The notes under the pieces were generated by a model that saw only the letters and a list, made by a program, of their open reading frames with translations, ran no database searches and was not told the DNA's origin. Position numbers and translations under genes: made by a program. Positions 29,660-40,632 of a DNA stretch of 64,000 nucleotides are shown piece by piece. Where the stretch lies: positions 310,001-374,000 of the forward strand of contig NZ_JAPDMU010000001.1 in NCBI RefSeq assembly GCF_026319325.1. The letters are read 5' to 3'. Within the stretch, counting starts at the first letter, position 1, and each line of letters begins with the position of its first letter. The stretch comes from Methylophaga sp. OBS3 (GTDB lineage: Bacteria > Pseudomonadota > Gammaproteobacteria > Nitrosococcales > Methylophagaceae).

Positions 29660-31858
29660 ATGCAACAGAGAGTTGTATCAAGTAGTATCGCCCTGGCATT
29701 GATGACAAGTAGTTTTGCCGCCATTGCTGCTACTGATGAATCTGTCCAGTTAAACGATCTGGTGGTGAGTGCATCAGGTTATGAACAAAAAATCACCGAA
29801 GCACCCGCCAGTATTAGTGTTATTACTCGTGAACAGTTACAACAAAAACGCTTTGCGAATCTTGGGCAGGCCTTAGAGGATGTTGAGGGTATTGATGTTC
29901 GTCAAGGCACTGGCAAAACAGGTGGTTTAAACATCAGCATTCGTGGCTTACCTAGTGATTACACTTTGGTGTTGATTGATGGTCGTCGTCAAAATGCTGC
30001 TGGTGATGTGACACCTAATGGTTTTGGCTCAACGCAAAATAACTTTATTCCACCATTAGCGGCAATTGAGCGAATCGAAGTCATTCGCGGTCCGATGTCA
30101 ACACTTTATGGCTCTGATGCCATGGGCGGTGTGATTAATATCATTACCCGTAAAGTCGGTAAGGAGTGGGGCACGTCGATGACATTAAGCAAAACGTTTA
30201 ATGAAGATCGTGATTATGGCGATGACAGCATGATTAGTCTCTACAGTAGCGGGCCGTTAATCGAGGACACTTTGGGGTTAACATTACGCGGTAATATTAA
30301 TCGTCGTGATGAGTCCGAGCTGTATTTTGATGATGGTACCTTGGTTAATCAACGTGGTGCTGCGCCTGTTGAAGGTCAAAACTACACCATTGGTGCCAAA
30401 CTAGCTTTTACCCCAAATGAGAATCATGAGTTTGCAATTGATTTAGAACGAGGTCGGCAGGTATATGAAAATGACAACTGCCAGTTAGGTACCTTAGATG
30501 GTTTCACACGGACTTGTGAGCCAGACCCGGGTGTTGCAAGTGGTTATTCAGATCAGTTGCGTTTTGAGCGTGACCAAATTGCTTTGTTACATACTGGTGA
30601 TTTTAGCTTTGGTCGTTTAACGTCTAGTTTAATGCATAACGAAACCGAGACCATTGGACGTACTTTACCGGGCGCTATCGGTGCCGATATTGGTATTCCT
30701 GGTAGTGTTGCTGGCGATGCACGTGGCTTAGTTGCTACCAATATTGTTTTTGATACGAAACTGGTTACCCAATTGACCGATCAACATCGTCTAACGCTGG
30801 GTGGTCAATGGTGGGACTCTGAACTTGAAGATGGCATCGCCTTAGAAACATTTGAGCAAAAATCTCATGCGTTTTTTGCTGAAGATGAATGGCGTTTCCA
30901 CCCTGATATGGCATTAACCGTTGGTGCACGTTATGAAGATCATGAAGCGTTTGGCAGTCATATCAGCCCACGTGCTTATTTGGTCTGGAACACCACAGAT
31001 TATTGGACTGTGAAAGGTGGTGTTAGTAAAGGTTATAAAACCCCATCTTTGAATGACTTACACACGGGGATTAATGGTGTTGGTGGTCAAGGAACATCGT
31101 TAAGTATTGGTTCGCCAGATTTGGAACCAGAAGAAACCACCAACACAGAAATTGGTGTGTACTTCGATAATTTCGAAAACTTCAACTTTAACGTTACCGC
31201 ATTCCACAATAAGTTTGATGACAAGATTGCTCAAGGTAATGCATTAGCAAACTGTTCATCAGCCACTAACCCAAATCTACCAGGGTGTGTCAGCTTTGGT
31301 TCAATGTATACGCAAGATACATTTGACCAATTGGTCAACGTAGATGAAGCAGTAACAAAAGGTATTGAGCTTGCTGGTCGTTGGGAATTTGTCCCCAACT
31401 GGTCGATTGCGGCTAACTACACTTACACAGACAGTGAGCAAAAGAGCGGTCCAAATAAAGGCTATGCTTTAACCAACACCCCAGAACATATGTTCAATTC
31501 TAGTTTGAACTGGGATGCCACTAATAAATTACGTCTTTGGCTGAAAACCGAATATCGAAGTAAACGTGAACGTTTCTTAAGTGATTACGATGATTTAGCA
31601 GCATCACAGCAGGCTGTTTATGATGCAATTGGTGACGAGTTGAAAGCTTATACACTGTTCCACTTGGGCGGTGCGTATAAGATTTCTGATAAAACTACAT
31701 TGAATGCAACAATCTACAACCTGTTTGATAAAGATTTCCTAGATGGTCGAAGTTATAACGGCGGTTACGCGTCATATTACTTTGACAGCTTCCGCTCAAT
31801 TGCTGGGACTGCCGAACCTGGACGTCGTCTCTGGTTATCGATTACCACTGAGTTTTAA
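29660..31858 (+). CDS. TonB-dependent catecholate siderophore receptor, CirA-like
   Basis: Outer-membrane ferric-siderophore receptor of 732 residues. A signal peptide (to about AAIAA) precedes a TonB box-like DLVVSASGY, then the plug (APASISVITREQLQ, NISIRGLPSDYTLVLIDGRRQ, IERIEVIRGPMSTLYGSDAMGGVINIITRK, cited here in part) and a 22-strand barrel ending in F. The plug and several barrel loops resemble E. coli CirA, so catecholates or their breakdown products are the likely ligands. AGGAG lies six bases before the ATG at 29660; an upstream in-frame TTG is not used. The Fur box predicts induction by iron shortage. Confidence 0.93.
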   Translation: MQQRVVSSSIALALMTSSFAAIAATDESVQLNDLVVSASGYEQKITEAPASISVITREQLQQKRFANLGQALEDVEGIDVRQGTGKTGGLNISIRGLPSDYTLVLIDGRRQNAAGDVTPNGFGSTQNNFIPPLAAIERIEVIRGPMSTLYGSDAMGGVINIITRKVGKEWGTSMTLSKTFNEDRDYGDDSMISLYSSGPLIEDTLGLTLRGNINRRDESELYFDDGTLVNQRGAAPVEGQNYTIGAKLAFTPNENHEFAIDLERGRQVYENDNCQLGTLDGFTRTCEPDPGVASGYSDQLRFERDQIALLHTGDFSFGRLTSSLMHNETETIGRTLPGAIGADIGIPGSVAGDARGLVATNIVFDTKLVTQLTDQHRLTLGGQWWDSELEDGIALETFEQKSHAFFAEDEWRFHPDMALTVGARYEDHEAFGSHISPRAYLVWNTTDYWTVKGGVSKGYKTPSLNDLHTGINGVGGQGTSLSIGSPDLEPEETTNTEIGVYFDNFENFNFNVTAFHNKFDDKIAQGNALANCSSATNPNLPGCVSFGSMYTQDTFDQLVNVDEAVTKGIELAGRWEFVPNWSIAANYTYTDSEQKSGPNKGYALTNTPEHMFNSSLNWDATNKLRLWLKTEYRSKRERFLSDYDDLAASQQAVYDAIGDELKAYTLFHLGGAYKISDKTTLNATIYNLFDKDFLDGRSYNGGYASYYFDSFRSIAGTAEPGRRLWLSITTEF

Positions 31859-31875
31859 TGTCATTTCATAACCTT

Positions 31876-31909
31876 GTTAGTGCCGTCTTCGGACTGCACT
31901 AACTTTTTT
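31876..31909 (+). terminator. Intrinsic terminator with UUCG tetraloop after TonB receptor
   Basis: GTTAGTGC pairs with GCACTAAC around a cTTCGg loop and is followed by six T. It lies between the receptor and the PepSY gene, so the latter would depend on readthrough or on its own promoter. Confidence 0.85.
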
Positions 31910-31928
31910 GTATTTAAAGAAAAGAAAA

Positions 31929-33050
31929 ATGCGGAAATTTTTATTTGATGTTCACTGGTTGCTTGGCATCACTGCTGGCTTAATTATTACGATAGTTGGC
32001 GTAACGGGCGGTATGCTGTCATTAGAGCGTCAAATATTACAGTGGATGAATCCCGGTATTATCACGGTGACGCCAGCAGGTTCATCGCTATCTCCTGAAC
32101 AGTTATTGGAAAAAGTGGCGCAACAGGCTACTGATAAAACGATTGCCAATTTAACGCTGTACCCAGAAGCAAACTTAGCTGCTGAAGTGAGGTTCGCACC
32201 ATTACCGGGGCAACGTCGTGGTGAACAGCAATACCTGAACCCTTACTCTGGTGAACTACTTGGTCAACCTGTGGGACGAGAATTTTTTATTGATGTGATG
32301 CGCTTACACCGTTGGTTGTTGGCGGGTGATGTGGGTAAACAAATTGTGGGTGCTTCGACTGTTATTTTGATCGTGTTGAGCCTGACGGGGATCTATTTTC
32401 GATGGCCAAAGGGCAAAAAACGTTGGGGTTGGCGTTACTGGTTAACATGGCGAAAAGGTAAGTCAGGCCGGCCTTTTTGGTGGCAAGTACATGCAGTTGT
32501 CGGCACTTGGGTATTGCCTCTGTATATCCTTGCATGTGTAACGGGGTTGTATTGGTCTTATGAGTGGTATCGAGATGGTTTATACCAATTAACGGGTGTC
32601 GAACGACCTCAACGAGGCGGCCCAATGGCGCCAGTGCCGTCAGCTGCTGATGCTTCAATCAACACCTATTGGGCGATTTTTCAGCAAGAAGTTACTGACT
32701 ATCAAAAAGCCACAATTGATTTGCCTGTTGGGGAACAATTTTCAGTTAATTTTCTATCCGCTGATGCTAAACATTTACGGGCGAACAGTCGTTGGCAGTT
32801 AGATACTCAGACATTAAATACGAATCAGGCTTTGTTTAACGATAAACCTATCGAAGAGCGCTTAATAACAAGTATGTTGCCACTGCACTCGGGGGAGTAT
32901 TTTGGTTTTGTGGGGTTAATTGCGATGATGATTGCGAGTCTATTAATGCCGTTATTTTTTATTACCGGTTGGTATCTCTACCTAAGTCGGAAGAAAAAGC
33001 AGCGTCAGGCGAGTGAAAAAAAACAGACTGCTAATCTCAGAACAGCCTAA
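31929..33050 (+). CDS. PepSY-associated transmembrane protein, iron-uptake related
   Basis: A 373-residue inner-membrane protein of the PepSY_TM (PiuB-like) family: an N-terminal helix in FDVHWLLGITAGLIITIVGVTG (shown in part), a periplasmic PepSY-like domain, two central helices around MRLHRWLLAGDVGKQIVGAS and VHAVVGTWVLPLYI, and a C-terminal helix near 335-358. Conserved His residues in FDVHW, RLHRWL and QVHAVVG fit haem or metal binding. Relatives next to siderophore receptors are thought to reduce or release iron from imported chelates. The ATG at 31929 is preferred to the TTG at 31908, which falls within the terminator T-run. Confidence 0.85.
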   Translation: MRKFLFDVHWLLGITAGLIITIVGVTGGMLSLERQILQWMNPGIITVTPAGSSLSPEQLLEKVAQQATDKTIANLTLYPEANLAAEVRFAPLPGQRRGEQQYLNPYSGELLGQPVGREFFIDVMRLHRWLLAGDVGKQIVGASTVILIVLSLTGIYFRWPKGKKRWGWRYWLTWRKGKSGRPFWWQVHAVVGTWVLPLYILACVTGLYWSYEWYRDGLYQLTGVERPQRGGPMAPVPSAADASINTYWAIFQQEVTDYQKATIDLPVGEQFSVNFLSADAKHLRANSRWQLDTQTLNTNQALFNDKPIEERLITSMLPLHSGEYFGFVGLIAMMIASLLMPLFFITGWYLYLSRKKKQRQASEKKQTANLRTA

Positions 33051-33086
33051 AATAGCGTTCCTCATATTTATTTATTGGAGATTTCT

Positions 33087-33638
33087 ATGTCAGAACCTGT
33101 TTGGTTTAGAACCGCTGAAGCAACTGTGTTTGCCAGTGATGATCAGGGCACCGATGCCATGCCGGAAATTTTGATTGGTAGCACCAAAGGCCCAGCGGGT
33201 CATGCATTTGCCAATCTGATGGGCCAAACAGAAGGGCATACACGTATGTTTGCCATTCGTGCGACCAACCAGCAGGTTAAACCAGCAACCTTGATGGTAC
33301 CGAAAGTCACTATCAAATCAGGTAGCTATGTTGCTTTGTTTGGTGGCCCGGTTCAGTCAGCGGTTGCAGATGCTGTTCTTGACAGTGTTATCGAAGGTGT
33401 CATCCCTAAAGAACACGCGGATGATTTGTGTATTGTTGCCATGATCTGGATTTCTCCAGATGCTGCGGCAAACCCAGATGTTGATCGTAAAGATATCTAC
33501 CGCACAAACTACGAAGCAATGAAATTAGCTATCAAACGTGCAATGAGCGATCAGTCAACCATTGATGAGTTAATCGCTAACCGTCATAAAATTCACCATG
33601 AAATGTATAACCCAGAAACAGGTGAATCTCTTTGGTAG
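33087..33638 (+). CDS. Formaldehyde-activating enzyme (Fae) homologue lacking the active-site His
   Basis: A 183-residue member of the Fae family, whose main members condense formaldehyde with tetrahydromethanopterin in methylotrophs. The fold landmarks align: EILIGSTKGPAGHAFANL, KPATLMVPKVTI, ALFGGPVQSAVADAV, EGVIPKEHADDL and YRTNYEAMKLAIKRAM. In Methylobacterium Fae the first block reads AHIDLIIG, with the histidine proposed as catalytic; here the same block reads AMPEILIG, with Met 25 in its place. It is therefore probably a paralogue of altered or sensory function rather than the pathway enzyme. GGAG lies six bases before the ATG. It is monocistronic with its own terminator. Confidence 0.88.
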   Translation: MSEPVWFRTAEATVFASDDQGTDAMPEILIGSTKGPAGHAFANLMGQTEGHTRMFAIRATNQQVKPATLMVPKVTIKSGSYVALFGGPVQSAVADAVLDSVIEGVIPKEHADDLCIVAMIWISPDAAANPDVDRKDIYRTNYEAMKLAIKRAMSDQSTIDELIANRHKIHHEMYNPETGESLW

Positions 33639-33660
33639 TCGGGTATATAGCCTGAACACT

Positions 33661-33690
33661 AAAAAGCCTCGACTTGTTCGGGGCTTTTTT
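33661..33690 (+). terminator. Intrinsic terminator after Fae-like gene
   Basis: AAAAAGCCTCGA pairs with TCGGGGCTTTTTT (one G-U pair) around a five-base loop, ending in a T-run, 22 bases after the stop codon. Confidence 0.88.
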
Positions 33691-33821
33691 ATGCCTGAGT
33701 ACTTGTAATAAAAAACGAATCTGCCATGATGGAGCCATCGTCTGTTCTGGACGATAATTTTCCATATAACTAAATATTTTAATGCTGGGATGAGACCCAT
33801 CGTTATTGAGTGAGTAATGTT

Positions 33822-34229
33822 ATGCAGAAACCTGATATTGTCATTTCAGAAATCGATTTAACACGCATCGAAAAGCTGTTGGCAAATATGCCAAAAACGA
33901 ACGCCATTCGCATTGCTTTGGAAGAAGAGCTAGACCGTGCAGATATTGTTTCACCAGAGGAAATGCCTGCGAATGTAGTGACCATGAATTCAACGGTCAC
34001 GTTTTCGCTAAATGATGCTGGTGAAGCGTTTACCTTTACCTTGGTATATCCGCAGGATATGCAAGAGAACGGAGAAACCATATCTATTCTTGCGCCAGCA
34101 GGCAGTGCCATGTTGGGCTTAAAAGTCGGCGATAAAATCAGTTGGCCTTCAGCTGATGGCAAACCGCTAATGGTCAGTGTTGCTGATATTTCCTATCAGC
34201 CTGAGCGGGCAGGGGATCTGCATCGCTAA
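33822..34229 (+). CDS. rnk: Nucleoside diphosphate kinase regulator Rnk
   Basis: A 135-residue Gre-factor-like protein that binds RNA polymerase near the secondary channel. It aligns with E. coli Rnk across its length: DIVISEIDLTRIEKLL, LEEELDRADIVSPEEMP, VVTMNSTVTF, LVYPQD, LAPAGSAMLGLKVGDKISW and YQPERAGD. The N-terminal coiled coil is short as in Rnk, without the GreA/GreB tip acidic residues. The ATG at 33822, with GAG seven bases upstream, fits the E. coli start better than the GTG four codons earlier. Confidence 0.93.
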   Translation: MQKPDIVISEIDLTRIEKLLANMPKTNAIRIALEEELDRADIVSPEEMPANVVTMNSTVTFSLNDAGEAFTFTLVYPQDMQENGETISILAPAGSAMLGLKVGDKISWPSADGKPLMVSVADISYQPERAGDLHR

Positions 34230-34299
34230 TGTTGTAGTTTGTATTCCTGTTAACGATTGTGATAACTAGAAGTTAGTCAATCCAAGCGAGACAGTGAAT

Positions 34300-34767
34300 A
34301 TGGCGAGCAATCAGATTGAGCAAAGTATGACAGTGTTAGCCCGGCACCGACTTAAGGCTTTAAAAGTCGCACTGGCCGGGCGTGGCGCTGATTTAAACCT
34401 AGTACAAAATACCTTTCATCAACTAACCGGTTTAACAAGTCTTAGATTTGTGCAAAATCATGGCTTGAGTGACGAGACTTTTCGTGAGCTCAGTATCATT
34501 GATAATTTGGCAATTCTGAATATTCAGCATTCGCACCCTGAAGTGTTGGTGAAGTTTTCTCAAGAGTCCCAGCAACTAGCGCGTTACATTGATATGCCGG
34601 CAAGGGAGTTATTGGACTTAATCTTTAAAGAAGGTGCGCGCTTTCACAATCAAGAAGCAGTGTCGGTCGCTATTCATCGTGGTTTGATTGATGATATTCA
34701 GCATGAAGCAGCGGCTTATCAAAGATTAGCAGATAAAGAGCAGCGTCAAACTAAAAGCGAGACTTGA
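34300..34767 (+). CDS. Hypothetical soluble protein
   Basis: A 155-residue, mostly helical, soluble protein with no signal peptide or recognisable motif. The middle reads RFVQNHGLSDETFRELSIIDNLAILN (shown in part) and the C-terminus is charged. A GTG two codons upstream is an alternative start. It follows rnk by 70 bases on the same strand and is closed by a terminator, so the two may be co-transcribed. I do not recognise the family. Confidence 0.65.
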   Translation: MASNQIEQSMTVLARHRLKALKVALAGRGADLNLVQNTFHQLTGLTSLRFVQNHGLSDETFRELSIIDNLAILNIQHSHPEVLVKFSQESQQLARYIDMPARELLDLIFKEGARFHNQEAVSVAIHRGLIDDIQHEAAAYQRLADKEQRQTKSET

Positions 34768-34780
34768 TACAATCATGCAT

Positions 34781-34808
34781 AAAAAAGCCCGGTCATCCGG
34801 GCTTTTAT
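34781..34808. terminator. Bidirectional intrinsic terminator
   Basis: A-run, GCCCGG stem, four-base loop TCAT, CCGGGC, T-rich tract between two convergent genes. Confidence 0.9.
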
Positions 34809-34809
34809 T

Positions 34810-35115
34810 TTAACAGTTGCCTTTTTTGGCTTGGCCTGGCGGGCAATGACCTCTATGACCATCGTCAATATAAACACGACCATCATGGTGATCGTGGTGA
34901 TGATCATCACCATCAGTTGTAACGGCAGCACCCGTACCAGCACCAATAGCACCACCTATGATAGCGCCTTCACGTCCACCCACTTCGTTACCAACAGCAG
35001 CACCTAAGCCACCGCCGATAGCACCGCCAACAGCGGCATCGAGTGTTTCTGAACTGTCTGCCATCACAGGCATTGCAGTAAGTGACATTGCTAACATTAA
35101 GTACTTCAAATTCAT
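34810..35115 (-). CDS. Glycine-zipper, histidine-rich secreted protein
   Basis: A 101-residue protein with a signal peptide (cleavage near VMADS, about residue 20), a glycine-zipper region (about 28-62, GGAIGGGLGAAVG and GGAIGAGTGAAV) that could associate with membrane, then DDHHHDHHDG that could bind metal, and a short tail with two cysteines (GHCPPGQAKKGNC). A strong GGAGG precedes the ATG. It lacks a lipobox, unlike the other glycine-zipper protein in the window, and shares no further sequence with it. Role unknown; envelope stress proteins often look like this. Confidence 0.8.
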   Translation of the reverse strand: MNLKYLMLAMSLTAMPVMADSSETLDAAVGGAIGGGLGAAVGNEVGGREGAIIGGAIGAGTGAAVTTDGDDHHHDHHDGRVYIDDGHRGHCPPGQAKKGNC

Positions 35116-35261
35116 TGGTAATCCTCCATGTGACGGGATTGTCGAAAAGCATTTTTACAGGAATTTTTCCTGGGCGCTTTAACTTATGTCATGACCGGCT
35201 GGTTTTAGTGTGAACTTGTTCAAGTTATTGATTAAATTTACTTTAATTTACAAAGCCGGCG

Positions 35262-35492
35262 TCAGGGTTTACGGAAACGAATATCGATATGTAATGAGTC
35301 AGCTGGTATTTCTCGTTTCAGCTGCCAACCCTGCAGCAATACAAAATCGAGTGCTGTGGAGTAGTCATCAAAACTTTCATCAATGGTTTCAATGCCATTG
35401 TCAGTCTCGACAATGACCTTAAACATATCGTTATTTGCTAATGGTTCGATGCTGGCTTGTGGTTTCAAAAAACTTGTCCATTTGCTAATCAC
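35262..35492 (-). CDS. Small hypothetical protein (uncertain)
   Basis: A 76-residue open frame from a GTG, without a visible ribosome site. An internal ATG at 35426 would give 54 residues. The sequence MFKVIVETDNGIETIDESF and FVLLQGWQLKREIPADSL looks like a folded alpha/beta protein with normal composition, but nothing else supports it. I do not recognise it. Confidence 0.45.
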   Translation of the reverse strand: MISKWTSFLKPQASIEPLANNDMFKVIVETDNGIETIDESFDDYSTALDFVLLQGWQLKREIPADSLHIDIRFRKP

Positions 35493-35597
35493 ATAAATAA
35501 CAGAACATATCAGTTGTGAAAATTATGTCAGTGCTACTTTATGTGAATGGTGAACAACAAAGTGCACTTCCTTATGCACTTTATGCTGTCGAACGAA

Positions 35598-36341
35598 TTA
35601 ACGCAGTGTTCGACTAAATAGGTTCAACGCCAACTGATAACCAATCATGGCAGTTTGTGCGTCATAACGACCGCCATCACCTTCATCACGCATAAACGCA
35701 TGTTCAGCATTAAACTCATGCCAAGTAAACGTGATATTGGTCTCGTTAAGTTTTTGGTGGATGAGGTCCAACCCTGCTCGTGGCACATGATTGTCTTGTT
35801 TACCCCAAATCATCAACAACTCACCTTTGATGTCATCCAGACGTTCCATGCTGTGTTGACCAGGTTTATTTGGGATTTTTTGAATGTGTAAGTCGGTCGC
35901 ATAAAAACAAGCCGTGCCTTTTACTTCTGGTTGTAACGCTGCACGGAAAGCTAAGTGACCACCGATGCAGTAACCCATTGCACCAATATGGCCGTTGCAC
36001 CATGGTTGTTGTTTAACGAAAGCAATCATCGCTTCGTTATCAGAGTCATAGCCTTGAACATCTTTAGCTTCTTTATCTGCGTTGCCTTTGTCACGGCCAG
36101 CATCGTCATAACCCAAGACGGTACCAATTGGGTTTAGCTCATGAAAAACTTCTGGCACTAATACCGCGTAACCATGGCTTGCCATCAAACGTGCTGCACG
36201 CTCAATCGGGCCTGTTTGTTGGAAGATCTCAGAGTAAAACAAAATGACAGGGTAACTACCTTCACCAACAGGGCGATGGATATAAGTACGCATGACACCG
36301 GTTGCGGTATCCAGATCGACAAAATCGCTTTGAATTTTCAT
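35598..36341 (-). CDS. Dienelactone hydrolase family protein
   Basis: A 247-residue alpha/beta hydrolase of the cytoplasmic dienelactone hydrolase family. The nucleophile is a cysteine in GAMGYCIGGHLAF, the acid is probably in WGKQDNHVP, and the histidine is in FNAEHAFMRDEG, the Cys-Asp-His triad typical of the family. AAGAG precedes the ATG. There are no aromatic-degradation genes nearby, so the substrate is not likely to be dienelactone itself; many such proteins are general esterases. It is divergent from icd. Confidence 0.88.
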   Translation of the reverse strand: MKIQSDFVDLDTATGVMRTYIHRPVGEGSYPVILFYSEIFQQTGPIERAARLMASHGYAVLVPEVFHELNPIGTVLGYDDAGRDKGNADKEAKDVQGYDSDNEAMIAFVKQQPWCNGHIGAMGYCIGGHLAFRAALQPEVKGTACFYATDLHIQKIPNKPGQHSMERLDDIKGELLMIWGKQDNHVPRAGLDLIHQKLNETNITFTWHEFNAEHAFMRDEGDGGRYDAQTAMIGYQLALNLFSRTLR

Positions 36342-38864
<2,523 letters not shown>

Positions 38865-38868
38865 TCCC

Positions 38869-38897
38869 AAAAAAGCCCTCACAGAGGGCTTTTTTTT
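38869..38897 (+). terminator. Intrinsic terminator after icd
   Basis: AAAAAAGCCCTC, loop ACA, GAGGGCT and a T-run, five bases after the stop codon. The A-run also lets it work for the convergent gene. Confidence 0.92.
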
Positions 38898-38914
38898 ATG
38901 GATGAAAACTTTAT

Positions 38915-40318
38915 TTAAGCCGAATAACCAAATAATTTTTGTGATTTGATTTTATCAGCAACCACCTCAGGGACGAATGCCTCCCAACCTGTTGTGTTGT
39001 TGGTAATCATATGCAATACATCTGGCGAGAATATACGAAGGTAGTCTTCATTAAACGACGTGATTTGCTCTAGTAAGTTGCCTTGTTTTAAATACTCGTA
39101 GAGGTGAACTTGTTTATCGTCAACTTTCAAATTGTCGACTTTAAACAGCGTGCCAGTTTCGGCATCTTTAAACGGGTAAATATAGAGTTTGACATTGTGT
39201 TTAAATAATCGGCCAAACGCTTCCAAAATGCCGCCATTCAGTGCGACGTAGTATTTATCGTTAAAAAGTTCGACCAGACTGTGAGCCCCCATGGTTAGAC
39301 CAATTCGTCTGTCTGTATATCGAGATAAATAAGTCGCTAACCGGTAATATTCTGGATAGTTGGAGATCATGACCGTATGGCCTGTTGCCTCTAATACATC
39401 TGCCCGACAAATAAAGTCTTCAAGGTCGATACCATCGTCACCACTGTGCAAATTATGCATCGTGATTTCCATGATTGAGACTGTTTCATTGGGTGGTGAG
39501 TTATCTTCAGCCTCAAATTGCTTTCTAGCTGCATTAAGCATATCTATATTGACGTGGGTTACCGGACGGAAACGACCACGCTCAACCAAAATATTCTTCT
39601 TACGAAGATGCTCAGATGGCTGCAATACTTTGCCATCGGCAGAAAACATCGCAGCTTCACTTAAACCTAGCTGAACCAGCCGTAGGCTAATCACCCGATT
39701 ATCAACATGTAAAAAGGCATCACCGTGTAAATCAACCATATCCACCTCAATACGATCGGTAGAGAGGTTATCGAGTAATGATTTCACCAACATATCGGGA
39801 TTATGGCTGTAGTAAAAAGCGCCATAAATCAGGTTAACGCCAATAATCCCCAAGGCTTCTTGTTGAAGTGCATTTTCGTTATCGAGCATGCGTACATGGA
39901 TGATGATATTACTAGGCGCTGCATGCGGGCTGGTTTGAAATCGAATACCCAGCCAGCCATGACATTCGTTGGTGCCATGGTAATTGCGTGCAGAGACCGT
40001 ATCAGCAAAGGCGAAAAAGGCCGTGTCATCACCGCGTTGTTCATTAAGACGCTCAAGGTTAAGGTTATATTCCAACTCAAGCATGTCTTCTAAACGTTCA
40101 CGACAGACGTAGCGGGGGGCTTTTCCGTAAATATCATCACTAACTTTCATGTCGTAAGCAGAGATACTTTTGGCAATCGTGCCAGCAGCACCGCCAACAC
40201 GGAAAAACCATCTCACCACTTCCTGTCCAGCACCAATTTCAGCAAATGATCCATAACGAAGGTTATCAAGGTTAACTTCAAGAGCTTTGGCACCGGCAGT
40301 TAAAATCTTGCTTTCCAT
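38915..40318 (-). CDS. Conserved protein of unknown function, about 470 residues
   Basis: A 467-residue soluble-looking protein without signal peptide or helices. It contains strongly patterned stretches that look conserved, such as YGSFAEIGAGQEVVRWFFRV, FADTVSARNYHGTNECHGWL, RMLDNENALQQEALGIIGVN and EYYRLATYLSRYTDRRIG. I recall similar full-length proteins in other proteobacteria, sometimes under misleading names, but know of no characterised member. AAGGAG lies 12 bases before the ATG, a long spacing. It is divergent from the MHYT kinase, sharing a 314-base control region with a CRP-like site. Confidence 0.85.
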   Translation of the reverse strand: MESKILTAGAKALEVNLDNLRYGSFAEIGAGQEVVRWFFRVGGAAGTIAKSISAYDMKVSDDIYGKAPRYVCRERLEDMLELEYNLNLERLNEQRGDDTAFFAFADTVSARNYHGTNECHGWLGIRFQTSPHAAPSNIIIHVRMLDNENALQQEALGIIGVNLIYGAFYYSHNPDMLVKSLLDNLSTDRIEVDMVDLHGDAFLHVDNRVISLRLVQLGLSEAAMFSADGKVLQPSEHLRKKNILVERGRFRPVTHVNIDMLNAARKQFEAEDNSPPNETVSIMEITMHNLHSGDDGIDLEDFICRADVLEATGHTVMISNYPEYYRLATYLSRYTDRRIGLTMGAHSLVELFNDKYYVALNGGILEAFGRLFKHNVKLYIYPFKDAETGTLFKVDNLKVDDKQVHLYEYLKQGNLLEQITSFNEDYLRIFSPDVLHMITNNTTGWEAFVPEVVADKIKSQKLFGYSA

Positions 40319-40632
40319 AATGTTTCGCTACTCCTTGTGGTAAAAGTTGGGTCTGTGAAATAGGTTGTTTTTTACATAGGCTGCTAAAAAAGTGACCTCT
40401 TTCACATGATGTCGACGCGTCAGTCACTACTATAAGCACATTAACAAAGGAATTTATCCCTTGCTAACTCACTTGTTTGCTGCGGATACTTGTATGCAAC
40501 TAAATCATGGGCGAACAATTTTGAAGAGTGGTTTAGTTTGTAATGAAATTGCCGTTAACATGTAAAACTTGGCAATATCCCAATTGCTTTAGTTCACCTT
40601 AGACGTTAAGTAGCTGAATATCGGTAAAGAAA
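40319..40632. other. Divergent intergenic region between unknown gene and MHYT kinase gene
   Basis: About 310 bases without a gene. The only clear element I see is the CRP-like palindrome at 40391-40406. A TGGCA...TTGC pair near 40570-40587 has the wrong spacing for a sigma-54 promoter. Confidence 0.5.
40391..40406. promoter_or_regulatory. CRP-like palindrome
   Basis: AGTGACCTCTTTCACA fits the CRP pattern TGTGA-N6-TCACA with one mismatch. It lies 73 bases upstream of the unknown gene and 227 upstream of the kinase gene, so it would more likely act on the former. No CRP gene is in the window. Confidence 0.35.

Noticed and set aside
35527-35619. A 30-codon plus-strand frame (MSVLLYVNGEQQ...) at the 3' end of the hydrolase gene.
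   Set aside because: No ribosome site, overlaps the end of the hydrolase gene, and too short to judge.
40570-40587. Possible sigma-54 promoter (TGGCAA...TTGC) before the MHYT kinase.
   Set aside because: The distance between GG and GC is three bases too long.
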